The notes under the pieces: generated by a model
Seen by the model: the letters and a program-made list of their open reading frames with translations, nothing else
What the model was told of the DNA's origin: nothing
Database searches by the model: none
Translations under genes and position numbers: made by a program
From: Sphingomonas sp.
GTDB taxonomy: Bacteria > Pseudomonadota > Alphaproteobacteria > Sphingomonadales > Sphingomonadaceae
DNA length: 64,000 bases
Assembly (NCBI RefSeq): GCF_029239295.1
Contig: NZ_JAQZBC010000002.1
Span: forward strand, 1-64,000
Reading direction: 5' to 3'
Shown: positions 47,046 through 61,982 of the stretch, one piece after another
How positions within the stretch are numbered: the first letter of the stretch is position 1
Layout: every line of letters starts with the position of its first letter

Positions 47046-47480
47046 CGCGCTATCGTTTCAACCCTGAACCCGGGGCAACTGAATCACTGTCCCGCCTGCG
47101 CCTGTACGTCGGAGACGACCGCTAGCCAAACGAGCGTGCGCGCAGGCCGCCGCAGCCCTGCGTCGCATGGGCTTCTTCCAGTTCACGCCAAGGCCGGGTG
47201 AACACGACGTCACCTGCAGCGGTGACGCTCATGCGCACTCGCCTGAAACGCCCTGATCCGTGGCGCGGTGGTTGACGGAGAATGACCCGCCACCTATATC
47301 CGGGCGGTTACCACAGCTTCGGGAAATGACATGGCGTCGCGCACTATGTCGAACGGATTGGAGCAGGTGGGTTCATAAGACGCTGTAAGGCTGCCGTTTG
47401 TTCCGATGCCGGAACATGACGCGCGGCCTTTTCGCGTCTTGTCCTGCGCCCGGACAAGTTAGACCAAGGCAGACAGCTAC
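47046..47480 (+). other. rpoB upstream region
   Basis: A 435-bp non-coding region between the divergent proline-rich gene and rpoB. It contains the rpoB promoter (47272-47300) and an approximately 175-nt leader. No other gene-like frame is visible. The first part (47046-47270) must also carry the promoter of the minus-strand gene. Confidence 0.6.
47272..47300 (+). promoter_or_regulatory. sigma70-type promoter of rpoB-rpoC
   Basis: TTGACG (47272-47277), an exact 17-nt spacer and TATATC (47295-47300) lie about 180 nt before rpoB. This is the best -35/-10 match in the window after the GH3 promoter -35. Confidence 0.6.
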
Positions 47481-50400
47481 ATGGCAACCAAGGCGATCGA
47501 AGGCGGCACCGCAAAGCGCCGCATCCGCAAGGTTTTCGGCAACATCCACGAAGTGGTTCAGATGCCGAACCTGATCGAGGTGCAGCGCGAAAGCTACGAA
47601 CAGTTCCTGCGGTCCGATCCGTCGATCGGCTACGTCTCGGGTCTCGAGAAGACGCTGCGCAGCGTGTTCCCGATCCGCGACTTCGCCGGCACGGCAGAGC
47701 TCGATTTCGTGAACTACGAACTCGAACCGCCGAAGTTCGACGTCGAGGAATGCCGCCAGCGTGGCATCACCTATGCCGCCCCGATGCGCGTGACGCTTCG
47801 CCTCATCGTGTTCGAGGTGGATCCCGAGACGGAAACCCGCTCGGTGCTCGATATCAAGGAGCAGGACGTCTACATGGGCGACATGCCGCTGATGACGGAG
47901 AACGGCACGTTCTTCATCAACGGCACGGAGCGCGTGATCGTCAGCCAGATGCACCGTTCGCCGGGCGTCCTCTTCGATCATGACCGCGGCAAGACCCACG
48001 CTTCGGGCAAGTATCTCTTCGCCGCGCGCGTGATCCCGTATCGCGGTTCGTGGCTCGATTTCGAGTTCGACGCCAAGGACATCGTCAACGTCCGTATCGA
48101 CCGCAAGCGCAAGCTGCCGGTCACGGCGCTGCTCTATGCGCTGGGCCTCAACAGCGAGGAAATCCTCAACCACTTCTACAACCGCGTCACCTATGTGCGC
48201 GGTGAGGGTGGCTGGCGCATTCCGTTCGCGGCCGAGAACTGGCGCGGCGTGAAGCCGACGTTCGACCTCGTCGATGCGAACTCGGGCGAAGTGGTGTTCC
48301 CGATGGGCACCAAGGTCACGCCGCGCGCTGCCAACAAGGCGGCCAAGGACGGCCTGACCGATCTCCTCATCCCGACCGAGGAAATCTACGGCCGCTATTC
48401 GGCCTATGACCTCATCAACGAGAGCACGGGCGAGATCTACGTCGAGGCCGGTGATGAAGTCGGCCCGGACAATCTCGAGAAGCTGGATCGCGCCGGCATC
48501 GACCGGATCGAACTGCTCGACATCGATCACGTCACCACCGGTCCGTGGATCCGCAACACGCTGAAGGCCGACAAGGCCGAAGAGCGCGAGCAGGCCCTGT
48601 CGGACATCTACCGCGTGATGCGTCCTGGCGAGCCGCCCACGCTCGAAACGGCGGAATCGCTGTTCGCCGGCCTGTTCTTCGATCCGGATCGCTACGATCT
48701 GTCGGCGGTTGGCCGCGTGAAGCTCAACATGCGCCTTGACCTCGATGCCGAGGACACGGTGACGACGCTGCGCACCGAGGACATTCTGGCGGTCGTGAAG
48801 ACCCTCGTCGACCTGAAGGACGGCAAGGGCGAGATCGACGACATCGACAACCTCGGCAACCGTCGCGTGCGTTCGGTGGGCGAGCTGCTCGAGAACCAGT
48901 ATCGCGTCGGCCTGCTCCGCATGGAGCGCGCCGTGAAGGAGCGCATGAGCTCGGTGGACGTGTCCACCGTCATGCCGAACGACCTCATCAACGCGAAGCC
49001 GGCCGTCGCCGCGGTCCGCGAATTCTTCGGCTCGTCGCAGCTGTCGCAGTTCATGGATCAGACGAACCCGCTCTCCGAAGTGACGCACAAGCGTCGTGTT
49101 TCGGCGCTCGGGCCGGGCGGTCTGACGCGTGAGCGTGCGGGCTTCGAAGTCCGCGACGTTCACCCGACGCACTATGGCCGTATCTGCCCGATCGAGACGC
49201 CGGAAGGCCCGAACATCGGTCTGATCAACTCGCTGTCGACCTTCGCTCGCGTCAACAAGTACGGCTTCATCGAGACGCCGTACCGCCGCGTCGTCGACGG
49301 CAAGGTCACCGGCGAGGTCGTGTACCTTTCCGCAATGGAAGAGCAGAAGCACACGGTCGCGCAGGCGAACGCAGAGCTCGACGGCGAAGGCCGTTTCACT
49401 GAGGAACTGATCTCCGCCCGTCAGGCCGGCGAATTCCTCATGGCGTTGCCTGAGACGATCACGCTCATGGACGTGTCGCCGAAGCAGCTGGTTTCGGTCG
49501 CCGCATCGCTCATTCCGTTCCTGGAAAACGATGACGCCAACCGCGCGCTGATGGGCTCGAACATGCAGCGTCAGGCCGTGCCGCTGGTGAAGGCGGAAGC
49601 GCCGTTCGTCGGCACCGGCATGGAAGAGACGGTGGCACGCGATTCGGGCGCTGCGATCTCCGCACGTCGCGCCGGCATCGTCGACCAGGTCGACGCCAGC
49701 CGTATCGTGATCCGCGCCACGGGTGAGGTCGATGCCGGCAAGTCGGGCGTCGACATCTACTCGCTGATGAAGTTCCAGCGTTCCAACCAGTCGACCTGCA
49801 TCAACCAGCGTCCGCTGGTGAAGGTGGGCGATGTGGTCAACGCCGGCGACATCCTCGCTGATGGTCCGTCGACCGAGTTCGGCGAGCTGGCACTCGGCCG
49901 CAACGCGCTCGTCGCGTTCATGCCGTGGAATGGCTACAACTACGAGGACTCGATCCTCATCTCCGAGCGGATCGTGAAGGACGACGTGTTCACGTCGATC
50001 CACATCGACGAGTTCGAGGTGATGGCTCGTGACACGAAGCTGGGACCGGAGGACATCACCCGCGATATCCCGAACGTCGGCGAGGAAGCGCTTCGCAACC
50101 TCGACGAAGCGGGCATCGTGTACGTCGGTGCCGAGGTTGAGCCGGGCGACATTCTCGTCGGCAAGATCACGCCAAAGGGCGAAAGCCCGATGACGCCGGA
50201 GGAAAAGCTGCTGCGCGCGATCTTCGGTGAAAAGGCCAGCGATGTGCGTGACACCTCGCTTCGCCTTCCGCCGGGCGTTGCCGGTACGATTGTCGACGTT
50301 CGCGTCTTCAACCGTCACGGCATCGACAAGGACGAGCGTGCGATGGCGATCGAGCGCGAAGAGATCGAGCGCCTGAAGAAGGACTCGGACGACGAGCGCA

Positions 50401-51635
50401 CGATCCTCAATCGTGCCACCTGGTCGCGCCTGCGTGACATGCTGATCGGCCAGACCGCGACCGCGGTGCCGAAGGGCGGCCCCAAGAAGGGTGCCGTGAT
50501 CGATCAGGACACGCTCGACAGCGTTGACCGTCACGAATGGTGGAAGTTCGCGGTCGCCGACGACAAGGTCCAGTCGGATCTCGAAGCGGTGAAGACGCAG
50601 TATGACGAGGCTGCCAAGCTGATCCGCGAGAAGTTCGAGGATCGGCGCGAGAAGCTCGAGCGTGGCGACGAGCTGCCGCCGGGCGTGCTGAAGATGGTCA
50701 AGGTGTTCGTCGCGGTGAAGCGCAAGCTGCAGCCGGGCGACAAGATGGCCGGCCGTCACGGCAACAAGGGCGTCATCAGCCGCATCCTGCCGGTCGAGGA
50801 CATGCCGTTCCTCGCCGACGGGACGCCGGTCGATCTCGTGCTGAACCCGCTGGGCGTGCCGTCGCGCATGAACGTCGGTCAGATCTTCGAGACTCACCTT
50901 GGCTGGGCCGCTCGCGGCCTGGGTCAGCAGATCGCGCAGCAGCTCGAGGACTGGCGTGAGGCCAATCCGGATGCCACCGCGGGCACCATGCCCGAGGCGG
51001 TCAAGGAGCGGCTGAAGACGATCTACGGCGAGCATTATGTCGACGAGATCGACGCACGGGATGCGCAGGGCATCATCGAGCTGGCGAACAACCTGAAGCC
51101 GGGCATCCCGATGGGCACCCCGGTGTTCGACGGCGCGGTCGAGGCAGACGTTTCGGCGATGCTGGAGCTGGCGGGTCTCGATCCGTCGGGTCAGTCGGAT
51201 CTGTTCGACGGGCGTACCGGCGATCAGTTCGACCGCAAGGTGACGGTGGGCATCATCTACATGCTCAAGCTGCACCACCTTGTGGACGACAAGATCCACG
51301 CGCGTTCGATCGGCCCGTACAGCCTCGTCACCCAGCAGCCGCTGGGCGGTAAGGCGCAGTTCGGCGGTCAGCGCTTCGGCGAAATGGAGGTGTGGGCGCT
51401 GCAGGCTTATGGTGCTGCGTACACGCTCCAGGAAATGCTGACGGTGAAGTCGGACGACGTGGTCGGCCGTACCAAGGTCTACGAGGCGATCGTCAAGGGC
51501 GACGACACGTTCGAGGCAGGCATTCCGGAGAGCTTCAACGTGCTCGTCAAGGAAATGCGTTCGCTGGGCCTCAACGTCGAGCTGAAGAGCATGGAAGAGG
51601 CGGAGGATGGCGACCTGGCCGAAGCGGCCGAGTAA
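47481..51635 (+). CDS. rpoB: DNA-directed RNA polymerase subunit beta
   Basis: A 1384-residue beta subunit, the usual alphaproteobacterial length. The rifampicin-binding cluster reads [20 protein letters not shown] then [10 protein letters not shown], with the wild-type Asp, His and Ser residues (E. coli 516, 526, 531). [13 protein letters not shown] and [19 protein letters not shown] are the conserved C-terminal segments. It is transcribed from its own promoter and followed 74 nt later by rpoC. Separation from rplJL by a terminator and an antiparallel gene is atypical. Confidence 0.99.
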   Translation: MATKAIEGGTAKRRIRKVFGNIHEVVQMPNLIEVQRESYEQFLRSDPSIGYVSGLEKTLRSVFPIRDFAGTAELDFVNYELEPPKFDVEECRQRGITYAAPMRVTLRLIVFEVDPETETRSVLDIKEQDVYMGDMPLMTENGTFFINGTERVIVSQMHRSPGVLFDHDRGKTHASGKYLFAARVIPYRGSWLDFEFDAKDIVNVRIDRKRKLPVTALLYALGLNSEEILNHFYNRVTYVRGEGGWRIPFAAENWRGVKPTFDLVDANSGEVVFPMGTKVTPRAANKAAKDGLTDLLIPTEEIYGRYSAYDLINESTGEIYVEAGDEVGPDNLEKLDRAGIDRIELLDIDHVTTGPWIRNTLKADKAEEREQALSDIYRVMRPGEPPTLETAESLFAGLFFDPDRYDLSAVGRVKLNMRLDLDAEDTVTTLRTEDILAVVKTLVDLKDGKGEIDDIDNLGNRRVRSVGELLENQYRVGLLRMERAVKERMSSVDVSTVMPNDLINAKPAVAAVREFFGSSQLSQFMDQTNPLSEVTHKRRVSALGPGGLTRERAGFEVRDVHPTHYGRICPIETPEGPNIGLINSLSTFARVNKYGFIETPYRRVVDGKVTGEVVYLSAMEEQKHTVAQANAELDGEGRFTEELISARQAGEFLMALPETITLMDVSPKQLVSVAASLIPFLENDDANRALMGSNMQRQAVPLVKAEAPFVGTGMEETVARDSGAAISARRAGIVDQVDASRIVIRATGEVDAGKSGVDIYSLMKFQRSNQSTCINQRPLVKVGDVVNAGDILADGPSTEFGELALGRNALVAFMPWNGYNYEDSILISERIVKDDVFTSIHIDEFEVMARDTKLGPEDITRDIPNVGEEALRNLDEAGIVYVGAEVEPGDILVGKITPKGESPMTPEEKLLRAIFGEKASDVRDTSLRLPPGVAGTIVDVRVFNRHGIDKDERAMAIEREEIERLKKDSDDERTILNRATWSRLRDMLIGQTATAVPKGGPKKGAVIDQDTLDSVDRHEWWKFAVADDKVQSDLEAVKTQYDEAAKLIREKFEDRREKLERGDELPPGVLKMVKVFVAVKRKLQPGDKMAGRHGNKGVISRILPVEDMPFLADGTPVDLVLNPLGVPSRMNVGQIFETHLGWAARGLGQQIAQQLEDWREANPDATAGTMPEAVKERLKTIYGEHYVDEIDARDAQGIIELANNLKPGIPMGTPVFDGAVEADVSAMLELAGLDPSGQSDLFDGRTGDQFDRKVTVGIIYMLKLHHLVDDKIHARSIGPYSLVTQQPLGGKAQFGGQRFGEMEVWALQAYGAAYTLQEMLTVKSDDVVGRTKVYEAIVKGDDTFEAGIPESFNVLVKEMRSLGLNVELKSMEEAEDGDLAEAAE

Positions 51636-51671
51636 CCACCTACCTCCGACGATCGACCATCCCTCCCCTAG

Positions 51672-55990
<4,319 letters not shown>

Positions 55991-56015
55991 TCCTCGCGAT
56001 CAACCTGATGCAATC

Positions 56016-56048
56016 AGCCCCGCCGGAGCGATCCGGCGGGGCTTTTTG
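56016..56048 (+). terminator. rho-independent terminator of rpoB-rpoC
   Basis: A perfect 12-bp stem (56016-56027 with 56032-56043) closed by a GCGA tetraloop and followed by a T-run. Confidence 0.93.
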
Positions 56049-56455
56049 TTGGACAGGCGGGCGAGGCCAACCCTGCGCAGACGTTTGCAGAGCGCCAGCA
56101 GACGAAGAACCATCGTCCACCATAACCAGCCGGACGCGCCGGTTCGCGCAGCTCGATCACAGCTATCTCGGTGAGAACACGGCTCGCACAATGCGCTGGG
56201 TGAGGCCCATGGCTGCCCACGCCGGGCGCGGACCGTCGTGATTGCCTATGCCCAGCACGGCTACCCGGCAGCTCCAGCGCGACGACTATGACTGAAGTGT
56301 CCAAGACGGGACTGCGGGTCGGGGCTCAAAATTACCGCAGCGCGTGCGCCGAACGACCGTGACGTAGATCTGGCGCGGCGAGCCGGCACAATGACATCTC
56401 GCATCATTGGGTGACTGTCAGCCGCCCCTCCCCTGACGCCATCAGGGTAGCGGGA
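56049..56455. other. gene-free stretch after rpoC
   Basis: About 400 bp with several short overlapping frames on both strands, none with a Shine-Dalgarno plus family-like sequence. No tRNA-like fold or obvious repeat is seen by eye. It may be decayed coding sequence or may hold control signals. Confidence 0.5.
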
Positions 56456-57004
56456 TCACCCCCGCCCGGTGTTCCTCGACGCAGACGGCCGCCACTCGTC
56501 GCGTAGCAGGCCCCAGATCACGCTGTCGCGCACGCCAATATGGGTGTGCCATTCCGCGCGCAGCAGCCCCTCGCGCTGGAAACCCAGGTCCTGCAACAGC
56601 GCGATCGAACGCTTGTTGTCGGGATCGGTATCGGCGAACACCCGCCGTGCGCCTTCTGCGAACAACAGGTCGATCAGCGCGCCGACTGCCTCGCGGCCAT
56701 ATCCCTTGCCCGATGCAATCGGCGCCAGCAGGTAGCCGATTTCCATCACGCCGCGGCGCCGCTCGCCAGCCGCCAGCGTACCGATCGCGCGACCGCTCGA
56801 ACGCTCCTCGATCACCCACTGGCGCCACTGGTCGTCGACGTGCGGGGTCACATAAGCGATCGTGTCCGCCACCGATTCATGCGGCGGGCTGGACCAGAAG
56901 CGCATGACACCCTGGTCGCGATATGCCTCGTACAGCGCGGGCGCGTCGTCATGCGTCGGCGCCCGCATCAGCAGGCGCTCGCTCTCGAACGGATCGGCCC
57001 TCAT
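56456..57004 (-). CDS. GNAT-family N-acetyltransferase
   Basis: A 182-residue acetyltransferase of the RimJ/RimL-like group. It begins MRADPFESERLLMRAPTHDD. It has the acetyl-CoA loop IASGKGYGREAVGALIDLLF and the C-terminal NKRSIALLQDLGFQREGLLR segment, and ends RDSVIWGLLRDEW. The start at 57004 lies 8 nt after the stop of the LysR gene, so the two are co-transcribed. The frame is open further upstream, but that would overlap LysR. Substrate unknown. Confidence 0.88.
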   Translation of the reverse strand: MRADPFESERLLMRAPTHDDAPALYEAYRDQGVMRFWSSPPHESVADTIAYVTPHVDDQWRQWVIEERSSGRAIGTLAAGERRRGVMEIGYLLAPIASGKGYGREAVGALIDLLFAEGARRVFADTDPDNKRSIALLQDLGFQREGLLRAEWHTHIGVRDSVIWGLLRDEWRPSASRNTGRG

Positions 57005-57012
57005 CCCGTCGG

Positions 57013-57804
57013 TCAACCTGCCAGCGCCTCGACCAGCGTCTGGACCTTTTGCTGCCGCCACTGCGGCAGCGGGGCAACCAGCCAATATCCCAATCGCGAC
57101 GGCCGCGGCTCACCCACCAATGCCACCCTGCCCGATGCAATATCACTCGACGCGAGCAGCTCGGGCACCGTTGCCCGGCCCAGTCCACGCGCCGCGGCGT
57201 CCAGCGCCAGCCCAGCGTCGCCTACCCGGACCAGTGCGGCCGCATCATCCATGCCGTCGCCCGGCCAGGCAATGATCGCCGACGCGCCGCCGCCGGGACG
57301 CTCGACCGTCACCATCCCCTCGCTCTCGATCGCCTCGCCTTCGTGCAGGCCGGGGCCCTCGCCCCAGGTGATCGCCATATCCAGATTGGCCTCGGTGAAA
57401 TCGGGCGCCACGTCGGCGGTCACCAGCACGAAACGCAGGTCGCTGTCGCGCTCGGCGATCGTCGCCAGCCGCGGCAGCAGCCACTTCTCCGTCAGGTCGC
57501 GCGGCGCGGCGATGGTCAGCGACTTGGACGATTGCCCCGCCTGCATCGCCCGCACCGCTTCCTCGAACTGGAGAAAGCCGTGGCGCAGGGCAGACAGGCC
57601 GGCTTCGCCCTCGGGCGTCAGTTCCAGCCCCTTGGTCGTACGGCGAAACAGAACGACGCCCAGCGTGTCCTCCAGCGCGCGGACCTGCTGGCCCACCGCT
57701 GCCGGGGTCACCGCCAGTTCGTCGGCGGCACGGGTAAAGGACAGGTGCCGCGCGGCGGCATCCAGCACGCGCAGCCCGTTAAGCGGAAGGTGCGTGCGCT
57801 TCAC
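57013..57804 (-). CDS. LysR-family transcriptional regulator (GcvA-like)
   Basis: A 263-residue LysR regulator. The winged helix-turn-helix (about 6-65) includes GLRVLDAAARHLSFTRAADE and VTPAAVGQQVRALED, whose spelling is that of the GcvA/AmpR subgroup. A shortened substrate-binding domain includes DLDMAITWG-like NLDMAITWGEGPG. It lies directly upstream of the GNAT gene on the same strand. Regulated gene unknown; AmpR/GcvA-type regulators often control a divergent neighbour, but the neighbour upstream (apaG) is on the same strand. Confidence 0.88.
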   Translation of the reverse strand: MKRTHLPLNGLRVLDAAARHLSFTRAADELAVTPAAVGQQVRALEDTLGVVLFRRTTKGLELTPEGEAGLSALRHGFLQFEEAVRAMQAGQSSKSLTIAAPRDLTEKWLLPRLATIAERDSDLRFVLVTADVAPDFTEANLDMAITWGEGPGLHEGEAIESEGMVTVERPGGGASAIIAWPGDGMDDAAALVRVGDAGLALDAAARGLGRATVPELLASSDIASGRVALVGEPRPSRLGYWLVAPLPQWRQQKVQTLVEALAG

Positions 57805-57909
57805 TTGGCGGCATCCTTCCGGCGGCGCGATCCGTTGCTGATGTCTGCGTGGCTGTTCACCATGGCGCCTGCCATGCCGCGCGCCGGCCTCACTCGCAAG
57901 CGACGCTGC

Positions 57910-58320
57910 TCAGCCACGTTCTCCACCCGTCACCGCCGGCGCGATCAGCGCGAACTTCGGAATTGCCACATCGAACGTCATGCCCGCGGCATCGACCATG
58001 CGGTAGCTGCCCTGCATCGATCCGGCGGGCGTCGCGAGCGGACACCCGGACACATAGTCATAGCTGCCGCCCGGCTCGATGAGCGGCTGCTCGCCGACCA
58101 CGCCCTCGCCTTCCACCGAATGGCGCGCACCGCGCCCGTCGATGATGATCCAGTGCCGCGTCAGAAGTTGCACCGCCGCTGGCCCGTCGTTTTCGATGCG
58201 GATATGATAGGCCCAGAACCAGCGCCCACGCTCCGGCTCCGACTGTTCGGGCAGATAGCTGACCGACACGCGCACGGTCACTCCCCGCGTCGTCTGTGAC
58301 GAAGGGAAAAATGCCTTCAC
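57910..58320 (-). CDS. apaG: ApaG domain protein
   Basis: A 136-residue ApaG (Co2+/Mg2+ efflux-associated) protein with a fibronectin-III-like fold. It has TRGVTVRVSVSYLPEQSEPE, AYHIRIENDGPAAVQLLTRH, the VVGEQPLIEPGGSYDYVSGC motif and GSMQGSYRMVDAAGMTFDVA. In E. coli, apaG is linked to apaH and cobalt resistance; its biochemical role is unsettled. Overlap with the metZ stop is 4 nt, giving translational coupling. Confidence 0.93.
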   Translation of the reverse strand: MKAFFPSSQTTRGVTVRVSVSYLPEQSEPERGRWFWAYHIRIENDGPAAVQLLTRHWIIIDGRGARHSVEGEGVVGEQPLIEPGGSYDYVSGCPLATPAGSMQGSYRMVDAAGMTFDVAIPKFALIAPAVTGGERG

Positions 58321-59525
58321 AGGCCCACCGTCCGAAGCGCCTGGTCAAGATCGTCGATCACGTCGGCGGGATCTTCCAGCCCGACGTTCAGCCGCAACAT
58401 GCCCTCGCTGATCCCCATCTCCTCGCGCTTCTCGGGTGTGACCGATGCGTGCGTGGTGGAGGCAGGATGCGTCATCAGCGATCGGGAATCGCCGATGTTG
58501 TTGGAAATATCGACCAGCGCCAGCGCATCGAGCAACCCATGTGCCTGGCTCCGCCCGCCATCGACTTCAAAGGCGAAGATCGGCCCCGCCGCTTCCATCT
58601 GCGACATGGCAAGCTCATGCTGCGGATGGCTGGGGAGGCCGGGATGAAGGATCCGCGCCACGCGCTTTTCGAGGAAAGCGCCGACCTTCAGCGCATTTTC
58701 GGACTGGCGCCGGATCCGGAGGTCCAGCGTCTCCAGCCCCTTCAGCACGACCCAGGCATTGAACGGCGACAGCGTCGGCCCGGTGTTGCGCGTGAACGGC
58801 AACAGCGTGTTGTCGATGAAATCCTTCGTGCCACACACGGCGCCGGCGAGCACGCGGCCCTGCCCGTCCATCATCTTGGTCGCAGAATAAGCGGTGACGT
58901 CCGCGCCGAACTCCATCGGGCGCTGCAACGCTGGGGTGGCAAAGGCATTGTCGACGACGCTGGTGATCCCGCGCGCCCGTGCGATGTCACACACCGCGCG
59001 CAGATCGACCACATCCATCGTCGGATTGGCCGGCGTTTCGAAGAAGAACACCTTTGTCTCGGGCCGCACCGCATCCTCGAACTGCTGTGGGTCGCGCGCG
59101 TCGACGACGGTGGTGGCGATGCCGAACTTGGGCAGCAGATTGTCGACCAGCCAGCGGCATGATCCGAACGCCGCGCGGCCGGCCACCACATGGTCACCCG
59201 CCTGCAACTGGCTCAGCAGCACCGCGGTCATCGCTGCCATGCCGCTCGCCATCGTGCGGCAAGCCTCCGCCCCTTCCAGCAGGGCGATGCGATGCTCCAG
59301 CATTTCGACCGTCGGGTTCTGCAGCCGGGAATAGGTCATCCCCTCCTGCTCGCCGGCGAAACGCGCGGCGGCGTCACCGGCGCAGTCATAGGCATAGCCG
59401 GAGGTGACGAAGATCGCCTCGGAGGTTTCGCCGAATTCGGAGCGGACGGTGCCGCCGCGGATCGCGCGGGTCGCCGGGCGCCAGGTGTCAGTGATCGAGC
59501 GGTCTTGTCCGGTGCGGCGCTTCAT
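58317..59525 (-). CDS. metZ: O-succinylhomoserine sulfhydrylase
   Basis: A 402-residue PLP-dependent Cys/Met-metabolism enzyme. It contains GMTYSRLQNPTVEMLEHRIA, EACRTMASGMAAMTAVLLSQ, VVDNAFATPALQRP and the PLP lysine Lys217 in AYSATKMMDGQGR. It ends LNVGLEDPADVIDDLDQAL. MetZ joins O-succinylhomoserine and sulfide to homocysteine in direct-sulfhydrylation methionine synthesis. The start at 59525 matches family length. Overlaps apaG by 4 nt, an order common in Sphingomonadales and Rhizobiales. The residues after the PLP lysine (MM) differ from the more usual HI/YI. Confidence 0.93.
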   Translation of the reverse strand: MKRRTGQDRSITDTWRPATRAIRGGTVRSEFGETSEAIFVTSGYAYDCAGDAAARFAGEQEGMTYSRLQNPTVEMLEHRIALLEGAEACRTMASGMAAMTAVLLSQLQAGDHVVAGRAAFGSCRWLVDNLLPKFGIATTVVDARDPQQFEDAVRPETKVFFFETPANPTMDVVDLRAVCDIARARGITSVVDNAFATPALQRPMEFGADVTAYSATKMMDGQGRVLAGAVCGTKDFIDNTLLPFTRNTGPTLSPFNAWVVLKGLETLDLRIRRQSENALKVGAFLEKRVARILHPGLPSHPQHELAMSQMEAAGPIFAFEVDGGRSQAHGLLDALALVDISNNIGDSRSLMTHPASTTHASVTPEKREEMGISEGMLRLNVGLEDPADVIDDLDQALRTVGL

Positions 59526-59638
59526 GCCGGCTGCTTTCGGCCAATTGCCGCGGGCTTTCAAGCATGACGCGCGGGGCACAGTCACCCATTCGCCCCCGCC
59601 ACGTTGGCGCGGCGGCATCAGGCGGCTAAGCGTGAACC

Positions 59639-60856
59639 ATGCTGCGCCGCCCCCTGCCGCTCGGGATCATCGTCTTCCTGCTGGCGGAGGCATTGTTCCT
59701 CATCCATCTGACGGTCCCGCACCAGTTCGTGTTTGATGAGGTGCATTACGTGCCTGCCGCACGCGCCCTCATCGCGCTCGACGGCCCTGTGAACATCGAG
59801 CATCCGCTGCTCGCCAAATGGCTGATCGCTCAAGGGATCCTGCTGTTCGGCGACAATGCGTTCGGTTGGCGGATCATGTCGACGCTGGCCGGCAGCGCGA
59901 CTGTCGCTTCGATGTTCGCCATCATCTGGCAGATCACGCATCGTCGCCGCCCCAGCCTGATCGCAGCCGCGCTCACCGTGCTTGGCTTCACCGTGTTCGT
60001 GCAGGCACGGATCGCGATGCTGGACGGCTTCATGCTCGCCTTCCTGACCTCGGCGATCGCAATGGCAGCATGGACGCTCCGTGCCGGTGGCCTCGCGCGC
60101 TGGTCGGCGGCATCGGTGCTGCTGGGGGCCGCAACTGCCTGCAAGTGGCTGGCCGCGCCCTATGTCGCCTTTGCCGCCATCGCCTTCGTGCTGCTGAAGC
60201 GCGAGGATTCGCGCCGTTTCCCCGGGCTCTCCGTCCCGCTCGCGCTCGGCACGCTCGCGCTGCTGTCCGCCGCGACATACCTCGCCACTTTTGCGCCGGC
60301 CTTCTTCTATCGCGATGCGCCGCTGACGCTGGCGACGCTGCTGCCGTTCCAGCTCGACATGTTCGAACGGCAGACGCAGCTTCTGCCGACCCACGCCTAT
60401 CAGTCGAACTGGTGGACGTGGCCGCTGCTGATCCGCCCGATCTGGTATCTGTACGAGCCAGCCGACGGCGCGCAGCGCGGCATCCTGCTGCTGGGCAATC
60501 CGGCCATCATGTGGTCGGGCCTTGTCGCCGTCCTTGCCTGCTGGTGGGGCTGGGTACGCTCAGGCTCGCCCCGTCTGCTCGCCGCCGCCGCGTTATGGAC
60601 CGGCAGCCTCGGCATCTGGGCAATCATCCCAAAATCGCTCGGCTTCTATTATTATTACTATCCGTCCAGCGTCTTCATCGTGATCCCGATCGTGGTCGCG
60701 CTCGATCATTGGCGCGACCGGACGCGCGGCTGGGACATCGCGCTGCTGGCGATCTCGATGGCACTCGGGATCTATTTCTACCCGGTGCTCGCAGCACTGC
60801 CGCTGCCGGACGCGAACGCCTTCCGCTACTGGACCTGGTTCTCGACGTGGATCTGA
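59639..60856 (+). CDS. GT39/PMT-family membrane glycosyltransferase
   Basis: A 405-residue polytopic protein with about nine transmembrane helices. It has the family signature in the first periplasmic loop, FVFDEVHYVPAARALI with acidic DE, followed by NIEHPLLAKWLIAQGI, as in protein O-mannosyltransferases and ArnT-like enzymes. It moves a sugar from a polyprenyl-phosphate donor onto protein or lipid at the periplasmic face. It is convergent with the gene for a polyprenyl-phosphate-sugar synthase fused to GtrA, 20 bp away, which may supply its donor. Confidence 0.87.
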   Translation: MLRRPLPLGIIVFLLAEALFLIHLTVPHQFVFDEVHYVPAARALIALDGPVNIEHPLLAKWLIAQGILLFGDNAFGWRIMSTLAGSATVASMFAIIWQITHRRRPSLIAAALTVLGFTVFVQARIAMLDGFMLAFLTSAIAMAAWTLRAGGLARWSAASVLLGAATACKWLAAPYVAFAAIAFVLLKREDSRRFPGLSVPLALGTLALLSAATYLATFAPAFFYRDAPLTLATLLPFQLDMFERQTQLLPTHAYQSNWWTWPLLIRPIWYLYEPADGAQRGILLLGNPAIMWSGLVAVLACWWGWVRSGSPRLLAAAALWTGSLGIWAIIPKSLGFYYYYYPSSVFIVIPIVVALDHWRDRTRGWDIALLAISMALGIYFYPVLAALPLPDANAFRYWTWFSTWI

Positions 60857-60875
60857 CGGGGGATCTGAGGGGGCC

Positions 60876-61976
60876 TCAATACCGCCCCCAGACGAAGCGC
60901 GACGACAGGGCATAATTCCACACCGCGCCGACGAACACACCGGCCAGCGCCGACGCCGCCCAGGCTCCGTAATGGAAGTCGTACAGGAACGCCGCCACCC
61001 CGACATTCGCCACCGCGCCGACCGAGCAGACGACACAGAAGGACACCCACCCGTCGAGCAGCTGACGCCACCCCTTCAAGCGCCGGTCACGATAGGTCAG
61101 CGCATTGTTGAGCAGGAAGTTGAACGTCATCGCGACCACCGTCGCGGCGATCTGCCCCAGCAGGAACGTCGTCCCCGCGACGAGGTAAAACAGCGCCAGC
61201 ACCCCCATGTGGATGCCCACGCCGATCACGCCGATGGCAGAGAACATGGCGAAGCGTACTGGCACCAGCTTGCCGAACCGGCGATCGTACAGCGCGATCA
61301 GATATTCCAGCGCCACGACGTGATCGAGCTTCGATTCGCCCTCGGTCCGGATGCGAAAGACATAGGGCAGTTCGCGATATTGGAGCGGCCGATCCCCCGC
61401 CGCCATGATGTCGAGCAGGATCTTGAACCCGATGCCGGCCAGATGCGGCGCCCGCGCGCGCAGGACGTCGGTTCGAACCATGAAGAACCCGCTCATCGGG
61501 TCGGTCAGCCCAACGTTCAGCACGCGCTGCGACAATCGTGTCGCCAGCGCCGACTTGGCGACACGATCACGATCCCAGTCGCCCGTTCCCCCACCCGCCA
61601 CGAACCGAGACCCCACGACGATATCAAGCGCCGGGTCGGCGCGCAGTGCCGCCAGCATGTCGGGCAAAATCGTCTCGTCGTGCTGCAGATCGCCGTCGAT
61701 CACTGCGACCGCCGGGGCGGCGGTGGCGCACATCCCCTCGATACAGGCGGTAGCCAGTCCGCGCCGCCCGATCCGCTGGATCACCCTGACGCGCCGGTCG
61801 ATCCGCGCAATCTCGCGCGCGGCATCGGCCGTCCCGTCGGGGCTGTCATCGTCGACGAAGATCGCTTCCCAATTGATCCCGGCCAGCGCCTGGTCCAGCC
61901 GGGCGATCAGAACGGGGACATTGCCCTTCTCATTGAACGTCGGGATGACGACCGCGAGGTCGAGCAGGTCGCTCAC
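60876..61976 (-). CDS. dolichol-phosphate-mannose-synthase-like GT2 fused to GtrA flippase domain
   Basis: A 366-residue bidomain protein. Residues 1-230 form a GT2 transferase with DLAVVIPTFNEKGNVPVLIA, FVDDDSPDGT (metal-binding Asp), DGDLQHDE and the GFKILLDIM segment of DPM1-like enzymes. Residues 240-366 form a four-helix GtrA domain (FNFLLNNALTYRDRR; NYALSSRFVWGRY at the end), which helps flip lipid-linked sugars. It makes a polyprenyl-phosphate sugar. Six nucleotides after leuB, so it is the last gene of the recO-leuB-gtrA set. Confidence 0.9.
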   Translation of the reverse strand: MSDLLDLAVVIPTFNEKGNVPVLIARLDQALAGINWEAIFVDDDSPDGTADAAREIARIDRRVRVIQRIGRRGLATACIEGMCATAAPAVAVIDGDLQHDETILPDMLAALRADPALDIVVGSRFVAGGGTGDWDRDRVAKSALATRLSQRVLNVGLTDPMSGFFMVRTDVLRARAPHLAGIGFKILLDIMAAGDRPLQYRELPYVFRIRTEGESKLDHVVALEYLIALYDRRFGKLVPVRFAMFSAIGVIGVGIHMGVLALFYLVAGTTFLLGQIAATVVAMTFNFLLNNALTYRDRRLKGWRQLLDGWVSFCVVCSVGAVANVGVAAFLYDFHYGAWAASALAGVFVGAVWNYALSSRFVWGRY

Positions 61977-61982
61977 GCGCGA

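Noticed and set aside
47373..51299. 1308-codon open frame antisense to rpoB
   Set aside because: It mirrors the strong codon bias of rpoB; its translation is rich in His/Arg/Leu/Asp/Val with no family motif. RpoB itself is unmistakable on the other strand.
56049..56455. Short frames after rpoC
   Set aside because: Overlapping Arg/Pro-rich frames on both strands without ribosome-binding sites or motifs.
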